Positions 54,501 to 64,000 of a DNA stretch of 64,000 nt are shown piece by piece. The notes under the pieces were generated by a model. The model did no database searches. It had not been told where the DNA came from and saw only the letters and a program-made list of their open reading frames with translations. A program made the position numbers and the translations under genes. Each line of letters opens with the position of its first letter. Positions within the stretch are counted from its first letter, which is position 1. Origin of the DNA: Caprimulgus europaeus (Eukaryota > Chordata > Aves > Caprimulgiformes > Caprimulgidae); NCBI GenBank assembly GCA_907165065.1, contig OU015539.1:930001-994000 (forward strand). Reading direction: 5' to 3'.

Positions 54501-57500
54501 ACTCTTATCTGAAACACAGGTGGTGGAATGGGAAAATAGCACAAAGTTTAGCACTTGTCCCTCTCCTTCAAGATCTCAGAATATTTTATACAAGAAATAA
54601 TTAAACTTCATAATACTTAAACCTTTCCTAGTCTACACACTAGGAAAACTATCTGGTTTTCAGATACATAAAACCAGAAGGTAAGTTATTTATCAATATC
54701 TAGTTAGCTGTCTAGTACCTTGGTAAAGAAGAAACTTGAGAACACAGGTAATAGCACAAACATTTTGTTTAATGTAAGTTTTACTATTTCTATAGAAACA
54801 AACAAAATAAAAGCTTATTTCTAAACAAAGTATTTTCACTATTACCAGAATATACCATAGCCTAAAAAAACTGCACTGCAACATCAGTATCTCAACTAAA
54901 GAAGAGAAACTACAAAAGGACAAGAGCTGCAGCTGAAACTGAGTATTACATATCCCCTCATATTCATGCAAAGAGACAAACCTGTCTCCCAGAAAGAACA
55001 CCTCTGGACTCAGATCTCCATGGACAATCTCTGCTTTGTGGAGCTTCTCTACCACACCCAGAAGATTATAAACAACCAGTAGGATAACTTCCTCTGTGAT
55101 GGACTTACAGCCACGAATAACATCCTGAAAACAGGGAACAAACACGTATCTATATGCCATTCTGCCACAGATTAAGTGAAATATTCACAGCTCACCTTTT
55201 ATCCCTACTCATCTGAACAGAGATAACAGTCCTATCCTAAATTCAGTATAATCAGATTTTACCTCTGAGCAGCCCAGCCAGAATTAAAAGAACCACGAGC
55301 TCTCAGGAGACACTATTATTCAGAGGTAGACAAAAGGTCAGGAGGAGGAAATTGAACTGAAGACTGAAATCACTATTTAATTTGTATCCTATTTATAGGC
55401 AACAATTCAAAATGCACTTACAAGACTATTTAAAATGTAAATCCTTCAGCAAGACACTTGCTACAGCACTCTGGAACTTATTGAAAGATGCCAAGTTAAA
55501 CAAGAGCTTTAGATGTGAACCTTGTTGTGGAATAACATTTGTTTCTTAGCTCAGGTCATTTACCACTCCTGAGTAAAGAAAATGTGGAGAAATGGTTCAA
55601 GTTTGTCTGAGAAGCACATGATCTATGAACGAGAAACCAGCTCTAACTGAGGCTGCAATGGACAGTCCCTATTTGTATACAGATAAAACAAAAGCCAGAG
55701 GATCTAGATTGCAGGATGAAACACGTGAAGCTATCTTCAGCAATGAGCACAATGACAAACACAATTCACTAACAGTACCTATGTAAGATTTCTTGTCTTT
55801 ACAATTGTACTTTGTCTATCTGTACTGACCCCAAGTGTGAAGCGATTTATATCCCTGTGCAAAATAGCACAGCCATTGGGAAACAAGTAACAGCTGCAGT
55901 TCTCACTGAAGCTCTGGTCAAAATCAGCATCCAAACGCTCCTGTAACTGAAGTGTGATATAAAAATCCCAAGGCACAGGCTGAGAATACACCTACAAGAA
56001 GGTACATAAGAAGAACATTTATTTTTGGAATAAAGTGAAAATTTATCATCTTCATATTCTTCTCATCCTCTTTTTTCCCCTCTGCACTTTACCAAGGAAG
56101 GCATTTTCCACAGTTAGAAACTTTTAATCTGTCTCAACAATTAGAAAGAGAACCTGACATAGCAAACTTCATGCACAGAATTGAGAAATTAAGAACAAAC
56201 TTACTACATTTTAATTTATATTAGCCAAGACTATAACATTTCACACTTATTGTATCATAACCATCACATGTGGTACCTTTATTGCAAATCCCTTTGCATC
56301 CAGCTGGGGGAAGTTAGCTGGAATGGCAAAAAGCATCTTGTACTCCTCAGTGGTCCAATATTCCCATTTGATGGAGTAAGTCTCATTTCCTGTTATGGAA
56401 GTTTACATTCATGAGCTGTCACAGCAAATATACGTCCCCAGGCTGTTCAAGTTGTCCCCCATCTACACCACACATAACTAGTGAGGGTGAGTAGGAAATA
56501 TATTTCTAACTAATTGAACATTAATGGATCCCTTGCAGGGTAGAGCCTCTGGCACACCTACCTAGCTCCACGTCTTTCTCAAACTCCATGACAGGCAGAG
56601 CACCGGTCTCCAAGTGGAAGTCTGGAGCAGCAGTCAACATTTCTGGCAGAGGATCTAAAAGCTTTTTACGCTGCTCAGCGCTCCACAAGACCTGAGTGAC
56701 ATCATCACCTAGGAAGGCAAGTAATTGAAAGAGATGAGCTGAAACCAGGCGCTGAGACTCGATGACTTGATTACATCTGTCAAGAAAAAGTAACCTGGAT
56801 ACTGGAAGCTTTCTATCTGCATACTGATTTACTGCATCACCCTTCAGCAAGGCAATCAATCTCTTTCCAGCAGTTTCTTGCTCTGTGAAGTGAGAATAAT
56901 GCTCATCTTTGAAACCACCTTGCAGACTATCTCATCATGAGGCCTCAATGATTCTACTGCAGCATCGTGCAAGACGTATCTTTCACAAGAGACAAAGCTC
57001 TGAATTAGATTACTCTGTCTGCTCAGCCACAGCAGAATTCTAATTAATTTTGCAAATTAACACTCCTTTTTTAAGCCTATGTCCGGAGTAATTGATCAGT
57101 TTGTGTTTTCAAATGAAGGGTTTATTGAAATTCATTCCTATGAATACAGCAGGGGTATTATGTAAGAAAAGGAAAACAAAGTTGGACTCCAACTCTGCTG
57201 CTCACTGCAATATTAAGAATTTAATGTCTTTTACCTCATGGAAAACACATAAGAAAATCACATGTAGGTCTGGGTTTATTTTCCTACATAATAGGGAGAA
57301 AAGTCATTCAATAGGCCAGGTTTCGAGGGCTCTTTGTGAGCATCCCTGTTCTAACTGTAAGATTTATAACAGAAAGAAATAAAGGTCTTTGGCTAGAAGA
57401 AAAAAGTGACATTAAGTACCAGTATTTTTTTTCCCTCAATAGGAAAAAGAAACATTGTGAAGCAGCACAGTAGTTTACAGCAAAGTTGAGTCCAAATCTG

Positions 57501-60500
57501 AAGCTAAAATTCTGCAGCTTTCACTAGATTTCAAATTCATATTCACCTTTATCAATGTGGCACTTCTCAGCACATCAAGAGAACATACAGTATGATTAAA
57601 GAGAGGAAAAAAAAAATCAAGACAAAACAAAGCTGCCACAGAAGTTCTCACTACCACCAACCAGTCACAATTTTCATTTCAGAATTTGACCTCATCACTC
57701 CTACACACTCCTTGCTTTAACACCTTAAAGAATTTCTCCATCACCTTAATATTTACTTATTTTGGATGCTGACAAGTATGTTATACTGCATACCACTACT
57801 ACTGCTGACAAGGGAGAGACAAGTTTAGTCACAAGGCAAAGTAATGGGAAATACAGAGAAAGCAGAGCAGAGGAAGTACAGAAAAAGCACCATAGCTCAG
57901 TGGTGAGTTTTGAGTGTGAGTGAAACTCGGTGCAGTATTAACCAGTAACGTTTCCACTGATACCTCCAGAATCAGTAACCGTTTCAGCAGGCAAGCTCTG
58001 AGCCAGTTCCAGCTTCTCAGGGATATGCAGGTATTTCATAGTAGATATTTGTGTAACAGAGGAAAGAGAAGATCCTGAGGAGACAGAACCTGACGAGCGA
58101 GTATCTTCCAGGCTTGCTTCCATGATCGGGCTGTAAGCAGAGGCATCAACCATTCAGATTTCAGAAGATACAGTGTCAGGATAACGCCAGCCTGGTTACT
58201 GTGCACTCCCAGACTTCTTTATGTTAAACATAAGTCCTTTCCCATCCTTACTGGAAAACCCATAGTTATGTCAGAGCTTCATTTTAGCTTCAATGATTGT
58301 TTATACTCAGAATCTTAGTCTATAGATGAGTTTCATCTTCTCTTCCATTAAATACGACTGCTACAGCAGAAGACATACTGAATGTTTATTACACCCTTTG
58401 TTACCAAAATTCAGACCTCCACTGCTTTTAAAGCAGTGGAGGGCTGGGTGGGAAATGACTCTTGCTCTTCCTTTCTAATTATAATCAGCACGGTTTCCCA
58501 GGGAACTTGCCAAATAAACAAACACCTTCAGCATGGTACACATGTTTACATACTAACAGCTAGCAAATCAAACTCAGCTCTAAATTAAGAAAACCCCATA
58601 CAACAGATGCTTTTTAATTTACAGCTCTAAGAAACAGGAGGTTGCCAGTTTTTTTCTTCTCTCCAGCCTTCTCCTCTGTAGCAGGAATCTGAGCTATAAT
58701 CACCAGATGCATTTTATATACTAAAATAACTCCAGAAGCATCCAAGTATAAAAGGAACTGATGATTCTACTTTTAATCTCTGGTCACAAAGATAGAATGT
58801 GTTTATTAATTTCTTTGCAAGTTATTTGGTAGAATAAAAAAAAAAAAAGGAAGGGGAACTTAATATGCTTTGTTGTTCATTACCTGAGTTTATTTACACA
58901 AAGAGCTTCATTGTACTCTCCCTCACAAACCAACGTTTCCTGATTCAGAGGTGCACTCTTAGATTCTGGACAGTCTTCCTTCAGGGCACTCTGTGAAAAA
59001 GCAGGAGCTGGGACTCTCTGGGCTACCACCCCATGAAAGGGCGTTGAGGCCAGGTGGGCAGCCCTAACAAAGTCGCACGTGTCTTCTGGGTTGGCACAAA
59101 GGGTTTTGTTCTTGTACGAGCCTGTCAGAATTGCATCTTCAGTCAAAGGTTCAATTCCATTCAGCTCATCCTGAAAAAGCAGGAAGAGACAGTGAAAAGC
59201 TTGCAAATTTTGTGTCAAATTTTCTTTTAATTTGAACATTTCTCTCTCCCCTTCCTTCCACCCCACTGCTTTCCAACATGAATCTGACACACAGTCTTCA
59301 TGTACTCTACTTACAGCGCTCGTTCAAACTGAGTAACTGAACTCTAACTGCAATATCGTTGCATATTTTTTTTCCAGCTAGAAAGTGAAGCTTTGTTGCA
59401 GGGCTGCCCTGATCTGTTAAAGGCTACTCACTATCTACCACCCCAGAAGCACATTTCAGTTCAGTTATAAGCACATTATCAAAGTGTTTACTGAAATGCT
59501 GGGCACTGAAGGCACATACAATATGGAAAGCAGGACTATGCAGGTACAAGATTGACTCTAGAACCAAGATCAGCACAGTTTACCATGCCTAACCCTGGTA
59601 AGTATTTCATATTGTAGCTGTACATAAAACCTTTCTCAGCTCAGAATAAAATCTTCTCACTCAACCAGTCTAAAGGTCTACTGCAGCAGTAACCAAGTCC
59701 TTTGGTGAGACAGCAACTACCACCTCTATTGAAAGCTTTACAAACAAAACCACACAGCTTAGGGAACAAGATATGAAGATTTAAGGGAGTCAAGCATATG
59801 GTACTTGGTGTGAGGAACACAGGAGCCGACACACCTGTCTGGACGCATGGCGAGAGCGGGGATGGCACCAGAGGCAGTGTCTATGGGTACAGCTCTTCCT
59901 CACACAAACTTTTAAAAGTTTCAGTGTGAGTAATTCTGGCCACTAATCAGTTGCCTAAAATTGAGAAGACTCCTTATCATCACCTCCCTATTGGCCACCT
60001 TAAAGCCTAAGAAAAACATGGAATTTCCAGTGTAATCTCAACACCACCCAATTCAAGTATTGCCATGCCAGACAGAAGTTTAGAACCCTTGCTTATTGCA
60101 CACCATGTCAGTCCACCCAGTCTCACTCAGTTCAACAGTAGGACACTGCACGCTGGTTTCTCTGTGACAGGGAACCTGCTGTGGGGCAAGCTGTTTGCTT
60201 ACACAGGCCTCTGGTGGTATGTTCTCCTTCGCAGCTAGAGAGTCTGAAGGTTTGCGAACAGCAAGAGGGCGCCGGGCGCTTTTCTGCACATGAGCTGCAG
60301 AACAGCTACGAGAAAGTTACATTCCATTAAATATCTGTTAGAGTAGCTTCCAATCTTCAGAGATTCCCCTCGAGAGCTTAAATCCACTGACAGTTTCAAT
60401 CTACCACTTTCTACTAGAGAATTAGCACTAAACTGCAATATACACAGCACTCCAAAATGAAGCAAGTTTATACAGCAGCTTAAATAGTTCTAGATTGAGG

Positions 60501-63500
60501 TGGAAGAGGAGGAGAGTATTTCACCAAGGACTTCCCAAGCAGAGTAATGAAACAAAACAAAAGATACAAATATAAACAAAACAAAAAACCACCCCACATC
60601 CATCTAAGAAGCAGTACTGTATTTAAGCTGCCACAGAAAGTGGTTTGTTTGATACTTCAGTTGTCCCTCCCTCTGTAATCTAGGTCTTGAATAATTCTAC
60701 CTTATATTCTGCTTTGACAGAGCAGAGGGTTCAACAAATATGGAGAAAGACGCAGCAGGATCTGGTGGGGGAAGGAGACCTCCATCTGTAAAGAAAAACC
60801 AAGAAGCTCTACTGTATCAACAGTTTTTCCACAACAGTGTATCCAATGCTACTTAAAACATTTAATACATAGCCTTAAAAATATCAGGCCTAGCAGGAAG
60901 TTACAGAACTGACATTTAAAGAAACCTATTGGAAAAACAGCTTGTTTTTGTCATGTTAATGAACCACACTTCCACCACCATATGATGTTAGCTAGCTTGC
61001 TCTTTTCAGAATATACTTCAGAATTTGTACCTTTTTTTCCAAGGCTGGCCTCATTCCTCTGTTCCTCCTCAGAGTCTAAAAACACATTTCCCCTTTGTGT
61101 ATCTGGGCATACATCAAGAGACTGGATAACCTCTGTCAACAGCAGCAGTAGTCAGTTCAGGTCAAAGTAAACTTCTTCAGCATGCCCCCTCCCCAACAAC
61201 AAAACCAAATATATAATTTCTGATTGTATTTCTCTACCAAATCCTCTGAAGATAAAGAAGGACTTAAGATAGTATCAATTTTAGTGTTAAACTTTTTTTT
61301 TTTTCTTACAGATTTTAGTAAGACTGCTTATCTGAATATGTGAGAAAGTTCTCCAGCTATTAGAAGAAAAATCTCTTCTGCTTTAAAGCCCTTTCAAATA
61401 ATGACAGTTCTCAGACCTCAGACACTTGGTCTTCTGCTGAAGATGTTTAAAGACACTCAACACTACCACATTCTAATTTTCATTCTTCTAATCCACCTAG
61501 ACTTTTATGCTGTTGCAGTCTTGCTGTTCATATAAAAGAACACTTCCTTTTAACATGGCCTTCTCCCTAAATGGTTAAAAATTTTAATACTTACCCTCAG
61601 AACAAGATGGTTTATGTAGCTGAATATCTTCAGAGACCTGGGATGCACTGTGAAAAAGAGACAAACTTCTTTCTTATATTTTACACACCTTCACAAAACA
61701 GAAGTAAACTTTGTAAAAATGGCAAACCCAGCAGACATATACTAGTTGTAAGAAATTAAGATCCCTCAGACAAAGAATAAAACTTATATAAAGACAGATT
61801 ATAGATCCTGGTTGCAGGCTGATGCCTAGGGGTATATTCCAGTCTGTCTGTGGAAATGGTCTCTCTGTTAGAGATCCATATTACTCACAACTAATTATCC
61901 CCACAAATTTTCTCATTGTTGGTCAAGAAAATCCTGTATTACCTTTCCAACTGAGGTTGTTTCCCCCCAACTTCTATTGCACTAGAAGAAGTAAATCCTT
62001 GGAGTCCCAAAGGTGGTGAAGCTTCTGTTCTCTCTGTTGGCTGTGGAAACAAAACTGTATTTTGGTTCTACAGTGATGGAGTCACAAGCCATGCAACAAG
62101 GTTCCAAGAACTTTATGATAACCCTGCATAGGTCATTAGCACTTTGACTGATTAACAATTGCCTTTAGCCATTAAAAAAGTCCATCCTTACTGCTGAGTG
62201 TAGTTTAAATGCATATTTTCACTCTTTGTAACAGTATGTAACTTTCACAGGAGATTTTTGTTATACCTCAACTATTAAAGTTGCACGTAAGCAGTTACAT
62301 ACCTTACATTCACAATACTTTGTATTTCATTATTTAAAATATTTACTACTGAGGCATTGTTTAGGAAATAGGGAAGGAGGGGAGAAAGAACATACTTTAT
62401 TAACGCCAACTGATGAAGCTGGGAAAAGGAAAAGCTTTAAAATAAGTAACTTTTACTTGTCATTTGCAACCTATAAGAAAACTGGGGCTTAAACACTACC
62501 TAGCAATGCCAGACCAAAGTATACCTGCTTGAAAGATACTCTGCTCAAGACTGGCCTGCATACAAAAGGGAAAAAACCTAATTCATAGGAGGGTACACTA
62601 TTGTCTATAAACCTTGGGAGACAAATCAGACACAGCTTTGTGCACTGGTCTTGCCTGGGATAGGGTTCATTCTCTCCATGGTAGCTGGTATGGTGCTGTG
62701 CTTTGGATTTCTGACCCAAGCAGTGGTGGTAACACACTGGTGTTTTAGCCACTGCTGAACAGCACTTACACAGCATCAAGGTCTTCATGCTGCCCCAGAG
62801 AGAAGGCTGGGGGCAGACAACAAGCTGGGAGGGGACACAGGTCAGACAGCTGATGCAAACTGACTGAGGATATTCCACACCACACTGCATCATGCTCAGC
62901 AATAAAAGCTGGAGGAAGGGGGGACATTCAGAATTGCAGCATTTTTCTTCCCAAGTAACCATTACATGAAGCCCTGCTGGCCTGGGAATGGCTGAACACC
63001 TGGCTGCCAGTGGGAAGTAGGGAATGACACTTTTATTTTATTTGTTTGCATGCACAGCTTCTGAGTTACCTATTCAAGTGTCCTTATCTTAACCCAGGAG
63101 TTTTCTCACTTTTACCCTTCTGATTCTCTCCCCCATCCCCCTGAGGGAGAGTGAGCAAGCAGGTGTGTGGTGCTTAGTTGCCCTCACCACTTTGCAACCT
63201 TTCACTTCTTTCCCTAGTTTCAGCTTTTTCTCCTGTCATCTTTTGCACTACAAATTCTCTATACAAAAGGAAACCACACATTAACAGAGCTCAAGAAAGA
63301 GCAATTCACCCTTAAGCATTTAGCTTTACTTAAAAAAATTTAGAAATTCATACCTTAGTATAAGGTATCTTGTCCATTGTTAAATAACTTAACAATACTT
63401 GTAAAGTAACACTACAAAACTTGAAGTCTCTGGTTTACATTCCTGTAGTGAAAGGATATGGCTTGGGGACAAGTGGAGGAGAAAAAAATTAATATTTTTC

Positions 63501-63780
63501 TGAGCATTCATTTCCTGGGTGATGTATGTGTAAAATAGACTACAGCAGCCTTTCAAAAAAGTTTTAAAGCGTTAGCCAAGTAAAAACATATTGGATATTT
63601 TCTTTCTTTGGTACTTTTACTTAAAACAGTAGCTATTACTAAAAGAACAGTTAAATGACAACAGTACCTGGTCATGCAGTTGTTGCTGCTTGTCATCTTC
63701 TTTCTTCTTTAATCTCTTCTCCAGCTCCTCAATTTGCTTTTGTATTTCTTCCTTCTTCTGTGCTATGGCCTGCATCTCCT
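51370..63780 (-). CDS. BUB1B: BUB1B (BUBR1), spindle assembly checkpoint protein, C-terminal 15 exons; 5' part off window
   Basis: Fifteen exons (63668-63780, 61943-62040, 61595-61647, 61031-61132, 60701-60785, 60104-60305, 58884-59170, 57964-58130, 56562-56708, 56277-56389, 55830-55991, 54982-55124, 54068-54239, 53592-53698, 51370-51559) join in frame to 712 residues and a stop. Order: coiled coil, ABBA motif FSIFVE, D-box RRPL, a KEN triplet, [15 protein letters not shown], Polo-docking STP, KARD (LSPIME), and the pseudokinase with FAIK, HGDLSP and DFS. Human BUBR1 has 1050 residues; the missing TPR, first KEN boxes and Bub3-binding part lie beyond 64000. As part of the mitotic checkpoint complex it inhibits APC/C-Cdc20, and at kinetochores it recruits PP2A-B56. 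Confidence 0.95.
51560..53591 (-). other. BUB1B: BUB1B last intron
   Basis: Two-kilobase intron with only A/T homopolymer runs near 52007-52018 and 52371-52378. No repeat or exon recognised. Confidence 0.55.
53592..53698 (-). CDS. BUB1B: BUB1B exon: pseudokinase C-lobe
   Basis: Encodes [20 protein letters not shown] then [15 protein letters not shown], aligned with human [20 protein letters not shown] and FWKLSQNIS. Ends with two bases; donor GTAAGT. Confidence 0.94.
54068..54239 (-). CDS. BUB1B: BUB1B exon: DFS and C-lobe
   Basis: Encodes [20 protein letters not shown] then HSLDLRLQ and [14 protein letters not shown] matches human; DFG is replaced by DFS, as in vertebrate BUBR1 pseudokinases. 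Acceptor tgctcag, donor GTGAGT. Confidence 0.95.
54982..55124 (-). CDS. BUB1B: BUB1B exon: pseudokinase catalytic-loop region
   Basis: Encodes [40 protein letters not shown] and [20 protein letters not shown] is identical to human and replaces the usual HRD with HGD. Acceptor ttttcag, donor GTTTGT. Confidence 0.96.
55830..55991 (-). CDS. BUB1B: BUB1B exon: pseudokinase N-lobe, QPVPWDFYI
   Basis: Encodes [20 protein letters not shown] then [20 protein letters not shown] and [13 protein letters not shown] is identical to human. The donor is GGG then GTCAGT, a weak site, yet it gives exactly the human alignment length (FTLQ/FTLG). Confidence 0.92.
56277..56389 (-). CDS. BUB1B: BUB1B exon: pseudokinase N-lobe
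   Basis: Encodes [20 protein letters not shown] then [17 protein letters not shown]. It matches human NEDYCIKREY and EDYKLFWVAP. The final FAIK holds the lysine equivalent to the ATP-binding residue; no glycine-rich loop is visible. Donor GTACCA. Confidence 0.9.
56562..56708 (-). CDS. BUB1B: BUB1B exon before the kinase-like domain
   Basis: Encodes [20 protein letters not shown], then [12 protein letters not shown]. Aligns with human SPWCSQYRRQLLKSLPEL and PMPKLEIEKEIELG. Acceptor cttcctag, donor GTAGGT. Confidence 0.9.
57964..58130 (-). CDS. BUB1B: BUB1B exon: KARD motif, PP2A-B56 binding
   Basis: Encodes (S)[20 protein letters not shown], then [18 protein letters not shown]. With the Leu-Ser of the previous exon this gives LSPIME, fitting the B56-binding L-x-x-I-x-E. 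The Cdk1 and Plk1 site residues equivalent to human Ser670, Ser676 and Thr680 are all present. IPEKLEL is identical to human. Confidence 0.95.
58884..59170 (-). CDS. BUB1B: BUB1B exon: Polo-docking region
   Basis: Encodes [40 protein letters not shown] and FHGVV, close to human. The S-T-P in LASTPFHG matches the Cdk1-primed Plk1-docking Thr620 site in human. Ends VNKL plus two bases, so the KARD motif continues in the next exon. Acceptor ctttttcag, donor GTAATG. Confidence 0.94.
59171..60103 (-). other. BUB1B: BUB1B intron
   Basis: About 930 bases between the D-box exon and the Polo-docking exon. No repeat or exon recognised. It starts with the weak GTGTGC donor. Confidence 0.5.
60104..60305 (-). 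CDS. BUB1B: BUB1B exon: D-box and extra KEN triplet
   Basis: Starts one base before TGT TCT GCA; acceptor tctcgtag. Encodes [20 protein letters not shown] then [17 protein letters not shown] matches the second D-box of human BUBR1. A KEN triplet (60221-60229) follows where human has SNED. The donor is weak (ATG then GTGTGC) but gives the correct phase for the next exon. Confidence 0.82.
60701..60785 (-). CDS. BUB1B: BUB1B exon: ABBA motif
   Basis: Encodes [20 protein letters not shown] then ALSKQNI. FSIFVE fits the ABBA motif (F-x-[ILV]-[FHY]-x-[DE]) and aligns with human FSIFDE, which binds Cdc20. Acceptor tttacag, donor GTAGAA. Confidence 0.9.
61031..61132 (-). CDS. BUB1B: BUB1B linker exon, acidic
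   Basis: A 102-base exon encoding [20 protein letters not shown] then [13 protein letters not shown]. Flanked by gttgacag and GTACAA and in frame. I see no clear human counterpart, so it may be fast-evolving or lineage-specific. Confidence 0.65.
61595..61647 (-). CDS. BUB1B: BUB1B short linker exon
   Basis: A 53-base exon encoding [17 protein letters not shown], flanked by ttttcacag and a strong donor GTAAGT. Sequence similarity to human is low; the assignment rests on splice signals and frame continuity. Confidence 0.7.
61943..62040 (-). CDS. BUB1B: BUB1B exon: disordered linker
   Basis: Phase-0 start after tttccacag; encodes [20 protein letters not shown] and [12 protein letters not shown]. 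Weak similarity to the human linker beginning MPTKETT. It links in frame to both neighbours, ending with two bases; donor GTAATA. Confidence 0.75.
62641..63184 (+). mobile_element. endogenous retrovirus solo LTR, avian type, 3' truncated
   Basis: About 540 bases follow, in order, a long terminal repeat common in bird genomes: tgggatagggttcattctct, gtagctggtatggtgctgtg, aacacactggtgttttagcc, agctgggaggggacacaggt, gatattccacaccacactgc, catcatgctcagcaataaaa (TATA-like), ttatcttaacccaggagttt and tgtgtggtgcttagttgccc. It starts near TG at 62641 but lacks the usual last bases. No retroviral coding sequence is present, so it is a solo relic. It lies in a BUB1B intron, antisense to that gene. I cannot assign the exact family. 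Confidence 0.88.
63668..63780 (-). CDS. BUB1B: BUB1B exon: coiled-coil segment
   Basis: Encodes [20 protein letters not shown] then [18 protein letters not shown], matching the human QKQIEEMEKKLKE region. Strongly charged heptad-like helix. Starts with two bases of a split codon and ends in phase 0 (CAG then GTACTG). It is the first BUB1B exon in the window. Confidence 0.93.
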
Positions 63781-64000
63781 CTACGGAAGAAAAGCTTATA
63801 GAGCACACCACACTGCACATGCAATCTGGCTAAAGCTTAAGTTATTTTTAAAGGGGCTCTGGTTTTCTTTCCCTGTTTCACAGATCACATGTAAAGCTTT
63901 CAGATACGTTACTCTCTCTGTAAACCAGAGCAGTCAAATAATGACTCCAGCAGAAAAAGGAAAGCAGCTGCAATAACAGACAGCTGGATACTGACAAGAA

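Noticed and set aside
60292..60293. Alternative acceptor (ctgcag) for the BUB1B D-box exon
   Set aside because: Using it puts RRPLAVRK out of frame with the preceding exon; the tctcgtag acceptor before 60305 keeps the frame.
62405..62430. Possible 23-base BUB1B microexon (tttcccag, then GTATGT)
   Set aside because: It would break the phase between the flanking exons, which join cleanly without it.

Overview
This is a vertebrate nuclear window, most likely from a bird. The evidence is intron-rich genes with GT-AG splicing and no operon-like packing, sparse repeats, CR1 LINE 3' ends (about 12.9, 20.3 and 35.9 kb), an avian-type endogenous retrovirus LTR (62.6-63.2 kb), and scattered old MIR-like SINE remnants. 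All exon boundaries were deduced by eye from splice sites, reading-frame continuity and remembered human protein sequences; no alignment was run.

Two genes are clear, both on the minus strand. PAK6 (group II p21-activated kinase) occupies about 2-29.5 kb. Eight coding exons between 3940 and 19390 join in frame into a complete 667-residue protein with CRIB, pseudosubstrate, linker and full kinase domain. A CpG-rich patch at 29.4-29.6 kb with a good donor at 29500 is a plausible untranslated first exon and promoter. BUB1B (spindle-checkpoint protein BUBR1) occupies 51.0-63.8 kb and continues off the right edge. Fifteen exons give the C-terminal 712 residues: coiled coil, ABBA motif, D-box, Polo-docking STP, PP2A-B56-binding KARD and pseudokinase domain. 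An AATAAA at 51028-51033 marks its 3' end. BUB1B upstream of PAK6 on the same strand is the order found in human 15q15.

Layout from left to right: 1-2035, no recognised gene; 2036-3939, probable PAK6 3' UTR; 3940-19390, PAK6 coding part, with a 39-bp minisatellite in one intron; 19391-29500, probable PAK6 5' intron with CR1 and MIR-like remnants and a polypurine tract; 29.4-29.6 kb, CpG-rich candidate promoter; 29.6-51.0 kb, intergenic, with a CR1 fragment, MIR-like pieces, a possible RFX/CRE/MEF2 regulatory cluster and a candidate small spliced plus-strand transcript (34770-35110); 51.0-64 kb, BUB1B.

The most interesting points are an apparent extra KEN box in BUBR1 beside its D-box and ABBA motif, the KARD motif split by an intron, the intron-like plus-strand small ORF, and the antisense LTR in a BUB1B intron.
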